DNA of 9,540 nucleotides, from positions 1-9,540 of the forward strand of contig CAZBUK010000114.1 in NCBI GenBank assembly GCA_964495085.1. Direction: 5' to 3'. Position numbers and translations under genes: made by a program. The notes under the pieces are model-generated. The model saw nothing but the letters and a program-made list of their open reading frames with translations. It was not told the DNA's origin and ran no database searches. Each line of letters opens with the position of its first letter. Within the stretch, counting starts at the first letter, position 1. Of this stretch, positions 7,501-9,540 are shown one piece after another. The DNA is from CAZBUK01 sp964495085. Its GTDB lineage: Bacteria; Bacteroidota; Ignavibacteria; T3Sed10-11.

Positions 7501-7689
7501 CTGCAGATCTTCGATATGCTCGGCCGGGAAGTCCGAACGCTGCTTAGTGAAACGAGACAGGGCGGCGTACACCGGATCGAATGGGACGGGAGGAACAATT
7601 TCGGTTCATCCGTCGCGAGCGGTGTCTATATTTACCGGATGTCCGCGGGCGGTTTTTCGGATATCAAACGTATGGTATTGATCAGGTAA
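4552..7689 (+). CDS. Secreted gluzincin-like (M30-like) metalloprotease with T9SS C-terminal sorting domain
   Basis: The 1045-residue protein starts with a signal peptide: an Arg-rich n-region, hydrophobic core (about 22-34) and likely cleavage after AGA at residue 39. A probable zinc-protease site follows: HEYQH at 276-280 (metal ligands H276 and H280, general base E277), then WFNEGLSMYAE with E297 as probable third ligand 17 residues later. HExxH plus a downstream NEG glutamate is the gluzincin arrangement, and AHEYQH...WFNEGLSMYAE resembles peptidase family M30 (hyicolysin-like). Residues about 420-950 look like several beta-rich modules of unknown type. The last ~90 residues (from YALSQNYPNPFNPTTAIEF, through DMLGREVRTL, to GVYIYRM and KRMVLIR) form a T9SS type A (Por secretion) domain with FlgD-like Ig fold. 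This predicts export across the outer membrane and surface attachment or release. No other start fits, since the next Met is residue 90, beyond the signal peptide. Protease activity is inferred from motif; the substrate is unknown. Confidence 0.9.
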   Translation: MLPFYSLKTGWIRRRCATTPVRFIWLLSLSLIIPATAGAQERVGLTPVRKPDAHPIHVGDLINAPGFLDEAIENTRRLNPDVYQRALAKMADEISDIQNDIGDEKSFYILNFVKQSSIGGGSPVAGWFDEVPARLLAIGEYSRIWVAIDQLDSNFVTQTEVDVILDALEGTTPSGSKDPGKGILEIMTEHFGLPPDVGANGVRGGGDGFTDFLLADIKDGWQPGQGYVAGFFYSLDQTVHQFSNRTDMLYVDSKPGIFNPVSGQRNPHSPLSVVAHEYQHLVYYNYKSSGSETWFNEGLSMYAERACGYPLRSPGLYFGNTNRSLTYWPPSGDPTVLEDYSRVALWTMYLAEQMGDDFIRRLVQLPGSNGISVINTAAQQVGSPLRFTALLQNWSVANFLNDRTVDPKFGYEYGIPGRPTLQFSFDDPNVSHSNINLQPYAIHYMEFSYGENLEITFQGPPSLSINALEFGSDFVQVVPVAPGVLYAQPEYGGLYRTIAFVVTNTSGGAANYGYSATGETSLFVEEFSYDDGTPKAFTGNAAYFGLGGAASEIGSGWSVGFEPLFPRNQLMAARLYVRFDNEFPGTSLPPGAPKSIRFHVWGNNNGRPGEDLIEPFILNVTRSDFPGDFHEIDLTDYRHQLQDLGERIYIGFTETDTIGTYVGMSNIVSSNQTYIYIGPNSTISPENRNTWFPMSTLSLTDGTQLAGWNMMMRARFALTDESVPMVTLGYLQNPLFSELLGIYAVGSTPLRLNTFEGGISQNGGSSNLSFKEIANSESKLFYDDSYTLSSEGEISIHIRARQKYGTAFADTTVQFMTRLFKREEPVTLVSSGNGFSLFVDRHALNEETYLTLFEGNPDIRRTVLDPPLEGVSALYTTGPVGVRLNTAAEISAIAVGLDDPGLYTLALLHEGEWRAIPSEFDRQSGRFTAQTRSLGMIGIVAKSVAGEPIESIPVTYALSQNYPNPFNPTTAIEFSLPAESRVTLQIFDMLGREVRTLLSETRQGGVHRIEWDGRNNFGSSVASGVYIYRMSAGGFSDIKRMVLIR

Positions 7690-7709
7690 ATTCTAGAACG
7701 GATTATGGA

Positions 7710-8363
7710 ATGAATTATCAATCGTTGCAACTGTTCTGCGCGCTGGCGATCGGCTCGGCGCTCTTTATATCCGGATGTTCGAGCGACAAGGGGACGGATC
7801 CCGGGGAGGACGGTACCGATCCGATTGCCATTGAAAAAATCGCTGAAGGGTGGGCTGCGATTACCCAGAAGAATTACTCAGCCGCGGGAACGGCGTTCAG
7901 CGATGCATTGAACAGGATACGCGCCAACGAAGAAGTTGATGCCCCGTACCGGGCGGAAGCGCTGACAGGCCGCGGATGGTCGAGAGCGATGCTGCGGGAG
8001 TATATCAGCGCGCGAACCGATTACACGAACGCGGTCTCGGTTCAGCAGATAAGACAGCCCGTCCGGAGGGACGCCCAGGCAGGACTTACTTTCGTACACC
8101 ATGCGCTGAAGGATTACCAAAACGCGATCACCTTCGGAGATGAGGTGTTCTCGGGGGGATCGCTTACGTACCAGTTCCAATACGACTCGAGAATCAACAC
8201 ACAGCGAGTACGGCTGGTGATCGCGCAATCGGCATTCAACCTCGGCAATTTCACCAAAACAGCTTCCCAGATGGATCTTATCGTGCCGGCAAACGCACCG
8301 CATTCGACTGATCCCGAACAGCTTTTGCATGCGATGGCGGTATTTCAGGCGGGACTACCGTAG
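7710..8363 (+). CDS. TPR-repeat lipoprotein
   Basis: The product is 217 residues. Its N-terminus MNYQSLQLFCALAIGSALF is a lipoprotein signal peptide ending in lipobox ISGC (C23), followed by a Ser/Asp/Gly linker rich in GTDP-like segments. From about residue 42 it is helical, with tetratricopeptide-like helix pairs: AEGWAAITQKNYSAAGTAFSDAL, ALTGRGWSRAMLREYISARTDYTNAV, AQAGLTFVHHALKDYQNAITFGDEVF and IAQSAFNLGNFTKTASQMDLIV. TPR lipoproteins usually act as scaffolds for envelope complexes; no partner is visible. The same frame is open upstream to 7581, but ATG 7710 is chosen because it directly gives the signal peptide and follows the protease stop by 20 nt; earlier codons would be inside the protease gene. 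The ribosome binding site is weak. It is probably co-transcribed with the protease gene. Confidence 0.88.
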   Translation: MNYQSLQLFCALAIGSALFISGCSSDKGTDPGEDGTDPIAIEKIAEGWAAITQKNYSAAGTAFSDALNRIRANEEVDAPYRAEALTGRGWSRAMLREYISARTDYTNAVSVQQIRQPVRRDAQAGLTFVHHALKDYQNAITFGDEVFSGGSLTYQFQYDSRINTQRVRLVIAQSAFNLGNFTKTASQMDLIVPANAPHSTDPEQLLHAMAVFQAGLP

Positions 8364-8534
8364 TCTCGTAGCTGTTTCAGAGTTATTCGTTTCTCAACAG
8401 TGAAAAAGCCGATCGGTCTGTTCCAATGTACGGGAATTGGAGATGCAAGGAATGCCTTTCTCTTGCCCTAATCCGCTGTGTGATCTTATCACTTTCGCCG
8501 CCTTTTCCTGCGTTACCAGTCAGAAGCTAATGAA

Positions 8535-8557
8535 CCCCGAACAGATGCATTTCGGGG
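8535..8557 (+). other. Hairpin in the leader of the FG-GAP lipoprotein gene
   Basis: CCCCGAA (8535-8541) and TTCGGGG (8551-8557) are exact reverse complements around a 9-nt loop. The structure ends 41 nt before the ATG at 8599 and has no T-run after it, so it is a possible 5'UTR element rather than a standard terminator. The rest of the 235-bp gap 8364-8598 holds only weak features: a 5-bp stem GTGAT/ATCAC (8480-8492) and an imperfect CTGTT/AACAG stem just after the TPR gene. I saw no gene there. Confidence 0.5.
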
Positions 8558-8584
8558 CCGACTTACCATTCGAATACTCATCTA

Positions 8585-8591
8585 GGGAAGG
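8585..8591 (+). promoter_or_regulatory. Ribosome binding site of the FG-GAP lipoprotein gene
   Basis: GGGAAGG lies 7 nt before the ATG at 8599, good spacing for a Shine-Dalgarno site. It supports this ATG, which is also placed correctly for the lipoprotein signal peptide. Confidence 0.6.
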
Positions 8592-8598
8592 TACTGCA

Positions 8599-9540
8599 AT
8601 GAAAAACACGAGAAGTCTGTTGTCGCTTGCTGCCGCGGCATTCGTTTTGACTCTCGCAGGCTGTTCATCAGACGACAACCCGATGGCACCCCGGCAGGAG
8701 GAAATGGGTCCATTCGTACAGCAAGGAAACAAGCTCGTGGGGACGGGCGCTGTGGGTATTGCAGGACAAGGCATCTCAGTCTCCATTTCAGCCGACGGCA
8801 ATACGGCGATCGTGGGGGGAGATTCCGACAATGGCAATGCAGGAGCGGCATGGGTCTTTACCCGGAGCGGTGGTCTGTGGACTCAGCAAGGAAACAAGCT
8901 CGTAGGGGCGGGCGCTGTGGGTGCTGCCCGACAAGGCTACTCAGTCTCCATTTCCGCCGACGGTAATACGGCGATCATAGGGGGATTCGCCGACAATAGC
9001 AGAGCAGGAGCAGCATGGGTCTTTACCCGGAGCGGCGGTGTGTGGACTCAGCAAGGAACCAAACTCGTGGGGACGGGCGCTGTGGGTATTGCACAACACG
9101 GCATCTCAGTTTCTATTTCCGCCGACGGTAATACGGCGATCGTGGGGGGAGATACCGACAATGGCAATGCAGGAGCGGCATGGGTCTTTACCCGGAGCCG
9201 CGGTGTGTGGACTCAGCAAGGAAACAAGCTCGTGGGGACGGGCGCTGTGGGTGCTGCATACCAAGGCTACTCAGTCTCCATTTCCGCCGACGGTAATACG
9301 GCGATCATGGGGGGATTTGCCGACAATAGCAGAGCAGGAGCAGCATGGGTCTTTACCCGGAGCGGGGGTGTGTGGACTCAGCAAGGAAACAAGCTCGTGG
9401 GGACGGGCGCTGTGGGTGCTGCAAACCAAGGCTACTCAGTCTCCATTTCCGCCGACGGCAATACGGCGATCGTAGGGGGATACTTCGACAATAGCAGAGC
9501 AGGAGCAGCATGGGTCTTTACCCGGAGCGGCGGTGTGTGG
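8599..9540 (+). CDS. FG-GAP-type repeat lipoprotein (3' end beyond window)
   Basis: The frame from ATG 8599 stays open for 314 codons to the right edge, so the gene is incomplete. The signal peptide MKNTRSLLSLAAAAFVLTL ends in lipobox LAGC (C22), followed by a short polar linker (SSDDNPMAPRQ). Residue 41 onward is five tandem 55-residue repeats with the pattern QQGNKLVGTGAVG..xQGYSVSISADGNTAIVGG..DN..AGAAWVFTRSGGVWT. This matches FG-GAP-like beta-propeller blades (PF14312 type), usually in surface proteins that bind ligands or other proteins; the usual FG is QG or HG here. Several blades would form a propeller, so more repeats or another domain are expected beyond the edge. Another frame over the repeats is also open (9038-9475), but it is a by-product of the 165-bp period. 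The preceding TPR lipoprotein is separated by 235 bp, so this gene may have its own promoter. Confidence 0.9.
   Translation, partial: MKNTRSLLSLAAAAFVLTLAGCSSDDNPMAPRQEEMGPFVQQGNKLVGTGAVGIAGQGISVSISADGNTAIVGGDSDNGNAGAAWVFTRSGGLWTQQGNKLVGAGAVGAARQGYSVSISADGNTAIIGGFADNSRAGAAWVFTRSGGVWTQQGTKLVGTGAVGIAQHGISVSISADGNTAIVGGDTDNGNAGAAWVFTRSRGVWTQQGNKLVGTGAVGAAYQGYSVSISADGNTAIMGGFADNSRAGAAWVFTRSGGVWTQQGNKLVGTGAVGAANQGYSVSISADGNTAIVGGYFDNSRAGAAWVFTRSGGVW
8719..9540 (+). repeat. Five tandem 165-bp repeats encoding FG-GAP units (array continues past the window)
   Basis: Units begin with CAGCAAGGAA at 8719, 8884, 9049, 9214 and 9379, each exactly 165 bp apart; the last is cut at the right edge. Units 1 and 3 share type A features (GIA, GIS, GGD, DNGNAG), while units 2, 4 and 5 share type B features (GAA, GYS, GGF or GGY, DNSRAG), so the array reads A-B-A-B-B. 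Hand counts give about 13 mismatches between units 1 and 3 and about 9 between units 2 and 4, indicating recent duplication, probably of a 330-bp A+B pair. Confidence 0.93.

Noticed and set aside
7581..7709. N-terminal extension of the TPR lipoprotein frame
   Set aside because: It would lie inside the conserved T9SS tail of the protease and would place the lipoprotein signal peptide internally; ATG 7710 gives a normal signal peptide.
9038..9475. Open + frame of 145 codons with its own repeats
   Set aside because: It overlaps the FG-GAP lipoprotein in another frame. Because the repeat length is a multiple of three, any stop-free shadow frame stays open through every unit. It has no signal peptide, and its start is internal to the repeats.

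Overview
The window looks like chromosomal DNA from a Gram-negative bacterium of the wider FCB group (Ignavibacteria, Calditrichaeota, Marinimicrobia or KSB1-like lineages). The main reason is the large exported protein at 4552-7689. It ends in a type IX secretion (T9SS, Por) sorting domain with the NYPNPFNP signature typical of those phyla. Two or three lipoprotein signal peptides and an FG-GAP repeat protein fit the same picture. The species cannot be fixed from this sequence. All convincing genes are on the + strand, and I saw no tRNA, rRNA, CRISPR array, transposase or phage gene.

Layout. Positions 2-355 hold the 3' end of a membrane sugar-transferase-like protein, followed closely by accA (365-1306), the carboxyltransferase alpha subunit of acetyl-CoA carboxylase. 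A 252-bp gap (1307-1558) carries tandem GGTCAGA-type heptamers, a perfect 11-bp-arm palindrome, and a second heptamer tract of opposite polarity. Next comes a tight gene run: a 57-codon Trm112-like zinc-ribbon gene (1559-1732), an overlapping NadC-family gene (1704-2573), a Wzx/MATE-like polysaccharide flippase (2583-4043) and a small lipoprotein (4053-4418). The flippase and lipoprotein each start 9 nt after the preceding stop.

After a 133-bp gap the content changes to exported proteins: a 1045-residue secreted metalloprotease-like protein with a T9SS tail (4552-7689), a TPR lipoprotein (7710-8363), a 235-bp gap with a small hairpin, and a lipoprotein made of near-identical 55-residue FG-GAP-type repeats that runs off the right edge (8599-9540).

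How it fits together. The left half mixes housekeeping functions (fatty-acid precursor synthesis, probable translation or tRNA methylation support, an NAD-related fold) with envelope polysaccharide functions (sugar transferase remnant, flippase). The right half is cell-surface material. I see no defence, toxin-antitoxin or mobile system. The most notable observations are: a NadC-family protein that has lost several residues essential in canonical NadC; the two-type (A-B-A-B-B) organisation of the 165-bp surface-protein repeats, with changes focused on a few codons; the heptamer-palindrome-heptamer intergenic structure; and the sugar-transferase domain that appears to lack its catalytic middle.
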